DNA of 52,664 bases from assembly GCA_029245395.1 (NCBI GenBank), contig JAQWPL010000020.1, positions 1 through 52,664 of the forward strand, given 5' to 3'. Below are positions 44,245 through 52,521 of the stretch, in pieces. The notes under the pieces are model-generated. The model was not told the origin of the DNA and did no database searches. It saw only the letters and a list, made by a program, of their open reading frames with translations. This stretch comes from Gammaproteobacteria bacterium (lineage in GTDB: Bacteria > Pseudomonadota > Gammaproteobacteria > Pseudomonadales > Pseudohongiellaceae). The position numbers were made by a program, and so were the translations under genes. Position 1 is the stretch's first letter. Every line of letters starts with the position of its first letter.

Positions 44245-44820
44245 ATGAACAAGGCGTGCAACCTGGCCCAACGAATTATCGTTTTACTGCTTTTTACCGG
44301 GATCTGGACTTCAGCCAGCGCCCAGGACTTTGACTGGGCTCCGGATTTCCCGGTGGGTGCCACCATTCCCGTGTTGGAAGCCCCGGACCAGAACGGTGAG
44401 GTTCAGACCCTGGATTCATTGACAGGTGACAAAGGCATTTTGCTGGTATTCAGCCGATCCTTTGACTGGTGCCCCTTCTGTAAGGCTCAACTTGATGGCC
44501 TGACAACCGCCGCCAGTGATTTTGATGGAACGGGATTCAGTATCGTCACAATAACCTACGATCCTGTAGAAACCCTCAAATTGGTGGAAGAGGACTTGGA
44601 TATCGGTTTTACCATGCTCCATGATGAAGCCATCAAGCATGTGAATGCCTTCAACATCCTCAATACCGGTAACGAGCCAGGTAGCTTCGCGTATGGCGTA
44701 CCGCAGCCCGGCGTAATGCTGGTCAGTGCTGATGGAGAAATCCTGGCCAAGTTTGCCGAAGAAAATTTCCGAGTTAGACCCGACTGGTTAGACGTGGTGG
44801 CAGCCGCCAGGAACCTCTAG
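44245..44820 (+). CDS. Secreted redoxin (AhpC/TSA-like) domain protein
   Basis: The 191-residue protein has a signal peptide (1-26, ending ASAQD) and a thioredoxin-fold domain with SFDWCPFCKAQL at the redox site (Cys-Pro-Phe-Cys). The double cysteine makes this more like a thiol-disulfide protein or peroxiredoxin of the AhpC/TSA superfamily than like a classical thioredoxin. It probably works in the periplasm. The start is ATG 44245, where AAGGAG lies nine bases upstream; a shorter-spaced ATG at 44241 is out of frame. A strong terminator follows. Confidence 0.83.
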   Translation: MNKACNLAQRIIVLLLFTGIWTSASAQDFDWAPDFPVGATIPVLEAPDQNGEVQTLDSLTGDKGILLVFSRSFDWCPFCKAQLDGLTTAASDFDGTGFSIVTITYDPVETLKLVEEDLDIGFTMLHDEAIKHVNAFNILNTGNEPGSFAYGVPQPGVMLVSADGEILAKFAEENFRVRPDWLDVVAAARNL

Positions 44821-44842
44821 GCTAATATTTCAAGGTCACAAG

Positions 44843-44875
44843 GCCGGATGTGCAAATGTGCATCCGGCTTTTTTT
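44843..44875 (+). terminator. Rho-independent terminator after the redoxin gene
   Basis: An eight-base-pair stem GCCGGATG/CATCCGGC (44843-44850 with 44861-44868), a ten-base loop and seven T residues. Confidence 0.9.
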
Positions 44876-44931
44876 GTCCGTTAAGCTCACCTTAATAAGA
44901 CTGCTGCATTCTTTGCTACACTTGGCCTGCC

Positions 44932-45648
44932 ATGGCGTTACCTCAATTTCTTCAGAGTAATTTAATCCGAATCAGGCATTTATCATGCCTGCTTCTTTTG
45001 CCTGCGTTTGTGCTTACTGCTTGTGCTACCGAAGAGCCCGCACAACTGCTTGACGATACAGAATTTGAAGTGGTTGATATGTCAGGCAACTGGGAAAAAG
45101 ATTTTCAGCAGAGCGATGATTTTGAAACAGAATTTAATCTGTATATGTTTGATATCCAGCGCCGGATTGCCCCACAGCAAGACGGCATAAACCGAGGGGT
45201 AGGAGGCGGTGGTTTATCCGGCTCAATGGAAACCATCGTTGGGCTGGCACGATTTACAGAAGAAATTACCCGCATGCCGCTATTGCAGATTGAACAGGAT
45301 CGCTCACGCGTCAAAATTGACCGGGAAGATGATTTTGCGCTCTTTTGTGAATTTTTTAATCAGCAAAACATGGTCACCGAAACGCCATTTGGTTCAGAGC
45401 AATGCGGCTGGAATGGTAATCAACTGCTGTTCCTGTTAAATCTGAATGATGGCCTGAGTATTTATTATCAGGTCACCCTTGCTCCAAATGGCAATCAGTT
45501 GAATATCACTACGACTGTTTCATCGGACCAGGTGTCCACTGGCATGACCATCAGCAATTATTACCGGCGCTATGATGTGCCGGAATCCAATATCGATTGC
45601 ATCCTGACACTGACACGCAACAATGTATGTCGGAGGGTAAGCAATTGA
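44932..45648 (+). CDS. Lipoprotein of unknown function
   Basis: The 238-residue protein has a lipoprotein signal (LIRIRHLSCLLLLPAFVLTAC, lipobox LTAC, Cys31). The mature part has no motif I can assign; it has Cys pairs (LFCEF, EQCGW, NIDCIL, NNVCRR) and a Gly-rich stretch (RGVGGGGLSGS). It should be anchored in the outer or inner membrane. Its stop overlaps the start of the next gene, so the two form a coupled pair. Confidence 0.72.
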   Translation: MALPQFLQSNLIRIRHLSCLLLLPAFVLTACATEEPAQLLDDTEFEVVDMSGNWEKDFQQSDDFETEFNLYMFDIQRRIAPQQDGINRGVGGGGLSGSMETIVGLARFTEEITRMPLLQIEQDRSRVKIDREDDFALFCEFFNQQNMVTETPFGSEQCGWNGNQLLFLLNLNDGLSIYYQVTLAPNGNQLNITTTVSSDQVSTGMTISNYYRRYDVPESNIDCILTLTRNNVCRRVSN

Positions 45649-46682
45649 TTCGTTTAGTATTTTTAATAGTTTGCCTTGTTGCTGTGATGACACAGACACA
45701 GGCTCAGTCTGACAGGCCAACGCTGGATATCAGCATCAAGGCTTTCGAGATGAACCTGCCTGAAGATGTCAGGATTCAGCAACAGGACGATATCTATCCG
45801 GCTGTGCGCCAGGCCGAATCTCGCTACTTGCCTTCATTTTTGAAACTCATTCTTCAAGACAGCGGCTTCTGGGGTGCAATCAGACTACTGCCTGATGTTG
45901 ATTCCGGAGCAGAGCTGCAAGTGTCAGCATCCATACTGGAATCTGATGGCAGCACGTTGTCTTTGGCTATTCGGGCAATTGATGCCACCGGTAGAGTCTG
46001 GGCTGATAAAATCTATAGCAACTCGGCTCTGGAAAGTGTCTCCTTAAATAACCCGGTGCTTACTGATCCTTTTCTATATCTTTATACCGCAATCAACAAT
46101 GACCTCGGTCTTTTCTATAGCAGCTTAACGTCTGCCCAGTTGAATGAAATCAAGGCCATAGCCACCCTTAGGTACGCAGCTACCCTGGCTCCAGAGGTAT
46201 TTTCACCTTACCTAAAAAGCAATGAATCAGGGATCTACTCCCTGATACGTTTTCCAGCCGATAACGACCCCTTACTCCAGCGTGTTCAGGAAATTCGGGA
46301 ACATGAATATGTTTTCATCGACGTCGTCGATGAACAGTACGAAGATTTCTTTGTGGGCATAAAGCCAGTCTATGACCTGTGGCGTCGGTATAGACGTGAA
46401 CAACTCAATAGCGAAGAAGACAAGATCAATCGGGAACTCAGACAGACTGATAATTTTCGTCGCGGCAGTTTTATGTCATTAAGAGAAAGTTATAACAATT
46501 ATCGCTGGTCTAGAATGCAAGACCAGTTCCTGGAAGAAATTAATGAGGGGTTTATCAACGAAGTGTTACCAACCGATATCACCCTGGAAGATTCTCTGTA
46601 TCACCTGAGCGGTACGCTGGATGAACAGTACGAGGAATGGCAAGAAATCCTGAAGGCATTTTGGTTGCTGGAAAGTCAATAA
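45645..46682 (+). CDS. Secreted protein of unknown function, translationally coupled to the lipoprotein
   Basis: The 345-residue protein has a signal peptide (IRLVFLIVCLVAVMTQTQAQS). Its mature part begins with a beta-rich domain (GFWGAIRLLPD, LQVSASILESDG, LAIRAIDATGRVWADKIYS) that looks somewhat like the N-terminal region of periplasmic assembly proteins. A charged helical region follows (330-residue tail with WRRYRREQL). No named family. The start is TTG at 45645, overlapping the upstream TGA (TTGA), with CGGAGGGT upstream; ATG 45627 is an alternative. Only the lipoprotein is its partner. Confidence 0.7.
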   Translation: MIRLVFLIVCLVAVMTQTQAQSDRPTLDISIKAFEMNLPEDVRIQQQDDIYPAVRQAESRYLPSFLKLILQDSGFWGAIRLLPDVDSGAELQVSASILESDGSTLSLAIRAIDATGRVWADKIYSNSALESVSLNNPVLTDPFLYLYTAINNDLGLFYSSLTSAQLNEIKAIATLRYAATLAPEVFSPYLKSNESGIYSLIRFPADNDPLLQRVQEIREHEYVFIDVVDEQYEDFFVGIKPVYDLWRRYRREQLNSEEDKINRELRQTDNFRRGSFMSLRESYNNYRWSRMQDQFLEEINEGFINEVLPTDITLEDSLYHLSGTLDEQYEEWQEILKAFWLLESQ

Positions 46683-46688
46683 ATTCAT

Positions 46689-46771
46689 CGGCGGAGATCG
46701 GCCTCCGGCCTCTTCCGCCCTACATTAGTGCAGGTAAGTCGTAGGGCGGAAAAGCGAAGCGATCTCCGCCG
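46689..46771. repeat. REPIN-like inverted repeat, left of the RAYT pseudogene
   Basis: CGGCGGAGATCGG begins at 46689 and CGATCTCCGCCG ends at 46771; TTCCGCCCTAC and GTAGGGCGGAA form an inner pair. Two inverted REP units thus face each other. The same unit recurs right of the transposase gene (47338). This RAYT-flanking arrangement is typical. Confidence 0.88.
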
Positions 46772-46791
46772 GGTGAAGCTTATTTTAAAAA

Positions 46792-47307
46792 TTACTCTCC
46801 AAAATCATTTTTCTCAAATTTTTCATTTTCACCACCCCAATCCTTTTGATAAACACCATTCGAGACATACCAATGGAAAGTCGAATACGGCCAATCCATT
46901 ACTTTTAAAACATGCCCATGTTTCACCGGATTAAAATGAACATAATTTATATGAGCTGCAAAATCTGAATCCGATCTTATAGTATGCTCCCAATAGCCTC
47001 ACTGCCAAATCCCTTTCCTGGATACCAGATTTAATTCTTTCCCCACTTGTGAACAAAAAAGAGTCTTAATTGCACGCCACCTTGCCGGATAGTTGTCATC
47101 ACCTTCTGGCAAAGTCCATATGCAATGTAAATGCTCCGGCAAAACTACTAAAGCATTTATATGAAAGGGGTGTGTATTTTTGACTTTATTAAAAGCAAAT
47201 TTCAGATGCGCAATATGATCAACCATCAAGGTGCTATTTCTATTCTTCAGTGTGACCGTAAAAAAATACGTCCCTCCCTGCACATAGTTCCTTCGATAAT
47301 TTGGCAT
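46792..47307 (-). pseudogene. REP-associated tyrosine transposase (RAYT) with an in-frame stop
   Basis: The protein belongs to the IS200-like Y1 transposases that mobilise REP sequences. The frame starts MPNYRRNYVQGGTYFFTVTLK and has the HUH pair His59/His61 in PEHLHCIW. It stops at codon 103 (TGA at 46999-47001) just after GIWQ. The frame then continues with GYWEHTIR, NYVHFNPVKH, MDWPYSTFH and DWGG, all RAYT signatures, to a natural stop at 46792. The full length of 171 residues would be normal. TGA occupies the place where relatives have an Arg (WQRRYWEH). The catalytic Tyr lies after the stop, so the gene is inactive unless the stop is read through. Confidence 0.9.
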
Positions 47308-47337
47308 GATTCAATTCTTTGAACCGGTAATTTAAAT

Positions 47338-47454
47338 CGGCGGAGATCGGCTTGCAGCCTCTTCCGCCCTACGATAGAACGCTAATACTTTGTAGGGCGG
47401 AAGAGCGTAGCGATCTCCGCCGGGCGAAGCTAAAGAGCGTAGCGATCCCCGCCA
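47338..47454. repeat. REPIN-like inverted repeat, right of the RAYT pseudogene, with an extra half-unit
   Basis: The pair runs from CGGCGGAGATCGG at 47338 to CGATCTCCGCCG at 47423, with the inner TTCCGCCCTAC and GTAGGGCGGAA. Another partial unit (AGAGCGTAGCGATCCCCGCC) lies at about 47435-47454. The unit is the same as at 46689. Confidence 0.88.
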
Positions 47455-47661
47455 AGCTTAGTAATCCCCACCGTGAAGGACTACACAGTTTCTCCCTACA
47501 GAATAGTTTAGTTTTCTAAAACCTTCCTCAAAGCAATATTCCCTCACATACAAGGTCTTAATAACCAACCCCTTATCTTAAGCACTTTTACTCACTAAAT
47601 GCTCCGATATTTGCCATAATGGACGTATTACAACGCCTAAAGTTATTAACTTGGAAACATC
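47455..47661. other. Intergenic stretch before the 47662 gene
   Basis: The 200 bp after the REPIN repeats are AT-rich and hold no gene I can support. They presumably carry the promoter for the hypothetical gene at 47662. Confidence 0.4.
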
Positions 47662-48138
47662 ATGTCTGACTATTCGTTACCCGAAGAAAAATCCAAGACG
47701 CTTGATAGTGTCATGGAAAACCTGAACCGACAGATTTCGCCTGTTCCAGGTTTCAAACCACCTACCGTTGAAAAGGAAGCGCTGTATTGTCCATTACCAG
47801 AATCCTGCACTCAGGAAGACAAAAATGAATTCCGTAGCGCCGCTGTTTTTCTTGCCTCACTGGCATCAGAAGTAAAAGCCTGGCGCTCCCAACTACCCGA
47901 AAATTACCAACCGGCCGTCATGGCTATACTGCAAGGCGGTGTGCAAGTCCACGTTATGAAACTGGCCCAGGTGAGTTTTGACGGGATACGAATCGAAGGG
48001 TTGTTGCAGGACAACCCGGTAACAGTCTTTGCCCATCAGTCCACTGTGCAGATGATGTGTTACGCCATGGAAATCAAGGAAGAAAAAGAAAGAAACCCTA
48101 TCGGCTTTATCTGGCCGGACAGGAATGAGGAAGTGTGA
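47662..48138 (+). CDS. Conserved protein of unknown function
   Basis: The 158-residue protein has no signal peptide or transmembrane segment. It starts with charged residues (MSDYSLPEEKSKTLDSVMENLN) and has a central part with KAWRSQLPENYQPAVMAILQGGVQVHVMKLAQVSFDGIRIEG, an alpha/beta mix ending in IGFIWPDRNEEV. I recognise no family. It stands alone between a REPIN array and a decayed gene. Confidence 0.6.
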   Translation: MSDYSLPEEKSKTLDSVMENLNRQISPVPGFKPPTVEKEALYCPLPESCTQEDKNEFRSAAVFLASLASEVKAWRSQLPENYQPAVMAILQGGVQVHVMKLAQVSFDGIRIEGLLQDNPVTVFAHQSTVQMMCYAMEIKEEKERNPIGFIWPDRNEEV

Positions 48139-48234
48139 AAATTAGAAGGGAGTTGCAAATTTAATTACACACAAAATCCTGTCCACGATCTGCCACGCAG
48201 AAATCTCCCCACTTACCTGTGGCGCGCCAGTAAT

Positions 48235-48875
48235 CTACAATACCTTTTCCTGCAGTAACTGATTGAAATCAGGCAATTGCCGCATGTACACGTAAACCCC
48301 GTCCCAAAGCGCTGAGCTGGCATCCTCTCCAAACCAGTAATCCAGGGAAATCTCCGGCTGGCCCATCAGGGAAACAAGACGGGCCACATAGCCAAGCTCA
48401 AGAGGTGTTATTGAAGGGTCATTAATCAGGGCGATAATGTCCTCAGTGGACTGCTCGAAATCATTCAGGGACAGTATCTCAGCCAGCGTTTCCATGAACC
48501 GTTGGGACACGGTCGCGTCATAATTCGCCTGGGGATCACTGTCATAGTATTCCCTGATCAGCTCTGCAGCCTTGGCCATCTCACCATCACGCATGGCAAT
48601 CTCCCAGGACACCGCACTGAACAGGAATTCGCCACCTTCCAGTGTGAAGAAGTTGGCTGGATACCTTGCGGGGTTATCTCGAAAGCCCAGGCGATAAACA
48701 GAGCTACAGGAAAACCCAGTAAAATCAGCAATATGAGAGTGGGCACTACCCAGTCGGGCGCGCCAAAGGTTGGTAATACCGTGTCGATTATCTGTATTAA
48801 GAGCCATGCCAGTACAGCGTAGGCAACACCGACTTTGAATATATTCCGTCGTTTCAGTTCTGCAAAAAAGGGCAT
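48235..48875 (-). pseudogene. Remnant of a large membrane-anchored helical-repeat protein: N- and C-terminal parts joined by deletion and frameshift
   Basis: The first ~70 codons read MPFFAELKRRNIFKVGVAYAVLAWLLIQIIDTVLPTFGAP...AWAFEITPQGI. That is the characteristic N-terminus of marine gammaproteobacterial TPR or adenylate-cyclase-linked membrane proteins. The reading frame then breaks near 48650-48665. In another frame a C-terminal part follows (FTLEGGEFLFSAVSWEIAMRDGEMAKAAELIREYYDSDPQ, ending LLQEKVL). The normal proteins are several hundred residues, so the middle is missing and the junction is out of frame. Not functional as it stands. Confidence 0.8.
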
Positions 48876-49090
48876 CTGTCCCCCCCCTCTCCGGTTCGCA
48901 AGCCCTGATTCTATAGTGAAATCATCCAGTTTTGCTATTTTTATAGTGAAAAATCAAAGAGATAATGGAGAACATAAATACTATTTTTTGCTGTTTCTAT
49001 AGAAATTTATCAATTGCAGGTTATGCATGCCCAGGAGGCATTTTCCAAGAGATGACTTGTCCAGACAGATTGTTATCCTGAATTTATGGT

Positions 49091-49110
49091 GTATACTATT
49101 TGATATATAC
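49091..49110. promoter_or_regulatory. Candidate VapBC operator
   Basis: GTATACTATTTGATATATAC lies 15 bp before the vapB start. Its ends GTATA and TATAC are inverted repeats. VapBC complexes usually bind such palindromes in their promoter. No DNA-binding data exist for this site. Confidence 0.4.
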
Positions 49111-49125
49111 TTATTGAAGGCTCCA

Positions 49126-49359
49126 ATGAAAACCTATACCGGTAAAATTTTTATGAATGGCCGCAGTCAGGCTGTCAGACTGCCTAAAGAGTTGCGCTTC
49201 GACTGTAATGAGGTTTATCTGTGCAAGGACGGCGAAAATATAATTATTTCACCCAGGCCAGCAAGTTGGGATGACTTTTTTCAGCAGGATCCTGAGTTTG
49301 ATACTACCTTTATGGAGAGCAGGGAAGACAGCAAACCACAGGAAAGGGAAAACGATTAA
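49126..49359 (+). CDS. vapB: VapB-type antitoxin
   Basis: The 77-residue protein starts MKTYTGKIFMNGRSQAVRLPKELRF, the AbrB/MazE-like swapped-hairpin DNA-binding fold of VapB antitoxins with the F-x-N-G-R-S-Q-A-V-R-L-P signature. The C-terminal tail (SWDDFFQQDPEFDTTFMESRED) would wrap around the toxin. The start is ATG 49126 after TTGAAGGCTCCA; the longer upstream frame has no support. vapC begins with its ATG overlapping the vapB stop (TAATG). Confidence 0.92.
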   Translation: MKTYTGKIFMNGRSQAVRLPKELRFDCNEVYLCKDGENIIISPRPASWDDFFQQDPEFDTTFMESREDSKPQEREND

Positions 49360-49760
49360 TGTATATGCTGGATACAAACACGTGCATTTATGTACTAAAA
49401 AATCACTCACTTCACCTGCAAAGAAAGTTTAAATCTATCAAAGACTTATGCATCTCCTCCATTACTTTTGGGGAACTATGTTATGGCATTGAAAACGGTG
49501 CTGCAGAACTCAGGGAGGGAAGATACCAACAACTGAAACTGTTCGTTCGCAATTTGCTTGTGGATCCCTGGGATGAAAAATCAGCCTACCATTACGGATC
49601 TATCCGTGCTGATTTGAAAAGACAGGGAAATATTATTGGCAACAATGATTTGCTGATTGCAGCACACGCCAGAAGCCTGAATGCTGTGCTGGTAACAAAT
49701 AATGAGCACGAATTCAGGCGTGTGGCTGAACTCAAAATTGAGAATTGGCTTAACAGCTAA
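49359..49760 (+). CDS. vapC: VapC-type PIN-domain ribonuclease toxin
   Basis: The 133-residue PIN protein has the acidic residues of VapC: Asp5 in MLDTN, Glu39 in GELCYG, Asp97 in NNDLLIAAHA, and the TNNEHEF segment (Asn115 to Glu118). VapC cleaves tRNA or rRNA and is blocked by VapB. It may begin at MYMLDTN or at the second ATG (MLDTN). It overlaps vapB by one base, so expression is coupled. The target RNA is not evident. Confidence 0.92.
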   Translation: MYMLDTNTCIYVLKNHSLHLQRKFKSIKDLCISSITFGELCYGIENGAAELREGRYQQLKLFVRNLLVDPWDEKSAYHYGSIRADLKRQGNIIGNNDLLIAAHARSLNAVLVTNNEHEFRRVAELKIENWLNS

Positions 49761-50012
49761 AACGCAGATTAAAAAAGCGGGACTCGCCAGATATCCTTCG
49801 ACCACTGTCTAGGATTACATCCCTTGAATTAATCAGGACACTTTCCCGATATTAATGCCTTTGGCTATATCTGACTTATCAGGCCATCAGCAGTAATAAA
49901 AGCAAGTGGTACTTACTGCACAAAGCTTTTACTATCATCCGCTTGTTTCCATGAAAGAAAATGGGAGACAATGCTCCAAAGTTAAAAAAAACACCATCCA
50001 GGGGATCGTTTC

Positions 50013-50906
50013 ATGCGCAAAACAATTTACACTTTCACTACTTTACTGGCATTCCTGACTGCGGCCTGCACCACAGCCCAACCACCAGGCCTCAACATGG
50101 CAGAAATATTGCGAACCTTACCTTTGGAAGGGGCTCCCCTTGCTGAACCTGGTCCTTATACGGTGACATGGGAAGCGGCCTTTGATAATCCAGGCTTTAT
50201 TGTATTTCGCCCGATTGATCTGGGGGCTTTCCCGGCGCAGGATAAAATGCCTGTTCTGGTTTGGGGCAATGGCGGCTGCAATATAGATGGCAGAAATTAT
50301 GCAGGAATTCTTTCAACGGTTGCATCCCATGGTTTTATTTCCATCGCCACGCTGCCCGTTGAGCCTGAAGAGGGTGAAGAAGCACGACGCAATGCCACAG
50401 CTGATGACATGATCCAGGCCATCGACTGGGTAGAACAGGAAGCGATCCGTGAAGGCTCACACCTCAGGGGTAAAGTCGATATCACACAGATCTCTGCCAT
50501 GGGCGTTTCCTGTGGCGGCTTCAGGATGGCGGCAGTAGCCGGATTGGATCCACGAGTGGATAGCGTAGGTATTTTAAATTCCGGCGTCTCCGACGCATCA
50601 GAACTGGATGGGCTACACGGCACCTTATTACTACTTAACGGCGGTGAAGTGGATTTTATGTATGAAACAGCACGCGAGAATTTTGAAGCGGTAAATCATA
50701 TTCCAGTGTTTTTAGGAGCGCGCGAAAACGCAGGCCATTCAGCTACCTACCCGCATCCCGGTGGTGGCGAATTTGCCAATGTGATTTCAGACTGGTTGAT
50801 GTATCAATTCAAAGGCGACCAGCAAGCTGGGCAGACCTTTGTCGGTGAGAATTGCGCCCTATGTACTAACACTACCTGGGAAACTGATGCAAAAGGACTG
50901 GATTAG
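50013..50906 (+). CDS. Alpha/beta-hydrolase-fold lipoprotein
   Basis: The 297-residue protein has a lipoprotein signal (lipobox LTAAC, Cys19) and an alpha/beta-hydrolase-like core. VLVWGNGGCN (oxyanion region) comes first, the nucleophile-elbow candidate is Ser166 in MGVSCGG, and GHSAT near the end could hold the His. Similar proteins are classed as poly(ethylene terephthalate) hydrolase-like or dienelactone hydrolase-like; I cannot decide the substrate. It lies alone 250 bp past vapC. Confidence 0.77.
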   Translation: MRKTIYTFTTLLAFLTAACTTAQPPGLNMAEILRTLPLEGAPLAEPGPYTVTWEAAFDNPGFIVFRPIDLGAFPAQDKMPVLVWGNGGCNIDGRNYAGILSTVASHGFISIATLPVEPEEGEEARRNATADDMIQAIDWVEQEAIREGSHLRGKVDITQISAMGVSCGGFRMAAVAGLDPRVDSVGILNSGVSDASELDGLHGTLLLLNGGEVDFMYETARENFEAVNHIPVFLGARENAGHSATYPHPGGGEFANVISDWLMYQFKGDQQAGQTFVGENCALCTNTTWETDAKGLD

Positions 50907-51042
50907 GGCTGTAAGGCTTCAATGCCTGCTTCCCAACACGAATTAAGTCCCGATGAATTTTTCTTGTTCTTACCAAGCCCTATAATCGACAATTAGTAGT
51001 ATCTATATAGTAGTATCTAGAATTCCAATTGAGGAAAACTTT

Positions 51043-51375
51043 ATGGATAAGTTTAATGCAACAAGGAACAGGCTCAGTGCATTGGCAATAGTGCTCTTAC
51101 TCACTGCTTTAGCCGCAGGCTGCAGCACACCCGTTGATGAAAACGGAAACGCGCTGGTCAGGGACAGGGAATGCCGGACCACCGGAACCAGGGGCAGTAA
51201 AATGCGCGAATCCGTTTGTCTGAATACAGCGCAATGGGCCCAGATTGATGCCAGGGAAATAGAGCGTCGTACACAAGAACAACAAAAAGATGATCTGCTG
51301 AACCGCATTGAAGATTACAATTTGCAAAATCCGGTCAAGCCTGGCGACCCTTATAATCCTTATCCGTCGCTGTAA
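51043..51375 (+). CDS. Small lipoprotein of unknown function
   Basis: The 110-residue protein has a lipoprotein signal (lipobox LAAGC) and a mature part with two cysteines (RECRTTG, SVCLN) and a charged helical tail ending YNPYPSL. The site TGAGGAAAACTTT precedes ATG. No family recognised; it is likely an envelope lipoprotein. Confidence 0.72.
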   Translation: MDKFNATRNRLSALAIVLLLTALAAGCSTPVDENGNALVRDRECRTTGTRGSKMRESVCLNTAQWAQIDAREIERRTQEQQKDDLLNRIEDYNLQNPVKPGDPYNPYPSL

Positions 51376-51455
51376 GAAACTGGTGCCATTGCAGTCTTCC
51401 TGATGGGGCTCAACCTCAAGTTCCAGAGTGCAAGTAATACTTTCCAGCAAGTTTT

Positions 51456-52469
51456 CTAGATTACCATTCCATCTCTGCCGACAATCACCTCTCCCTGGTA
51501 ATGCTGGCGAATACCCTCCAAGTAAGCACTGTCAGGTATTTCCAACAGAGATCCCGGCAAGATATGATTTAGTACGAGCATTTCAACCTCGGCCTCCGCT
51601 GCCATACGCCCGGCATCTTCTGTGTTGGCATGGGTTTCAATGATGTGATTCCAGATTCCTTCCCTGGCATCCTGGTACAGATCCCCCTCTCCTCCACCAC
51701 TGGCCATATCAAACCACTCACGGGTTTTTTCAAGTTGAATGGTTTCACAAACAAAGACATCTGCCCCTTTAGCTAAAGTGACGAGATTTTCTGAGTAAGT
51801 GGTGTCACCAGAAAATACGACGCTGCGATCAGCTGTATCAAATCGATAGGAAATCGCACGGTAGGGCATTTCGGCTTTGGCCCATTCGGGGAAATGAGTA
51901 TTTTCAATGGTGCTTATCACTACTCGGTCATCTTCATATACCTTGTGCACCGTATCCGTTGCCGGGATTATCTGCCCACTGAACACATCAGGGGGCAGCA
52001 CGGTGCGCTTCTCATCTATCAGCCGAATCTCGGTATTGGCCTGCGAAAATTGCAGAGCCGCTTCGACCAATGTGTCAGTACCATAAGGACCATAGACTGT
52101 TGTGGGATCAACCCTGCCCTGAGTCCACTGATGACTGAGCAGACCAGGAAGGTCGGCTACATGATCATCATGCAAATGAGTGAGAAAAATTGAAGGTATT
52201 GTTAAAAAATTAATGCCGACATTCATCAAGGCGCGCTTGGTGCCGAAACCACAATCAATCAGATAAGGCACATCATCCACAACCATTAAAGACGCTGTTC
52301 CACCCCGCTCCAGATTGTCATTGGGTCCACCCTGGGTGCCCAACAGTATGAGCTTTGCGCCTGATGTTTGAGCGAAAGCATGCTGAGATAACAGGCCTGA
52401 CGTTGGAAGGGCCGACAAGAATGCTGCCTGTAATATGCGGCGTCTGGAGGTGAAAAGTTTGGATGCCAT
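51456..52469 (-). CDS. Exported metallo-beta-lactamase-fold hydrolase
   Basis: The 337-residue protein has a Tat-type leader (SRRRILQAAFLSALPTSG, RR then hydrophobic) and a metallo-beta-lactamase fold. THLHDDHVADL (His98, His100, Asp102, His103) binds two metals, FSGDTTYS gives the later Asp, and VLNHILPG the last His. The fold resembles RNase Z and AttM/lactonase types rather than true beta-lactamase. The protein presumably acts in the periplasm on an ester or phosphodiester. Start ATG 52467-52469 has AAAGGAGAATT upstream. The C-terminus lies about 80 bp from the end of the small lipoprotein gene (convergent). Confidence 0.85.
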   Translation of the reverse strand: MASKLFTSRRRILQAAFLSALPTSGLLSQHAFAQTSGAKLILLGTQGGPNDNLERGGTASLMVVDDVPYLIDCGFGTKRALMNVGINFLTIPSIFLTHLHDDHVADLPGLLSHQWTQGRVDPTTVYGPYGTDTLVEAALQFSQANTEIRLIDEKRTVLPPDVFSGQIIPATDTVHKVYEDDRVVISTIENTHFPEWAKAEMPYRAISYRFDTADRSVVFSGDTTYSENLVTLAKGADVFVCETIQLEKTREWFDMASGGGEGDLYQDAREGIWNHIIETHANTEDAGRMAAEAEVEMLVLNHILPGSLLEIPDSAYLEGIRQHYQGEVIVGRDGMVI

Positions 52470-52521
52470 TAGTGAATTCTCCTTTTAATTAGTAGCGCGT
52501 CTCTAAACCGGATTCATTATG

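Noticed and set aside
46999-47001. In-frame TGA in the RAYT gene as a selenocysteine codon
   Set aside because: No SECIS-like stem was identified, and relatives have Arg at this place, so a nonsense mutation is the simpler explanation.
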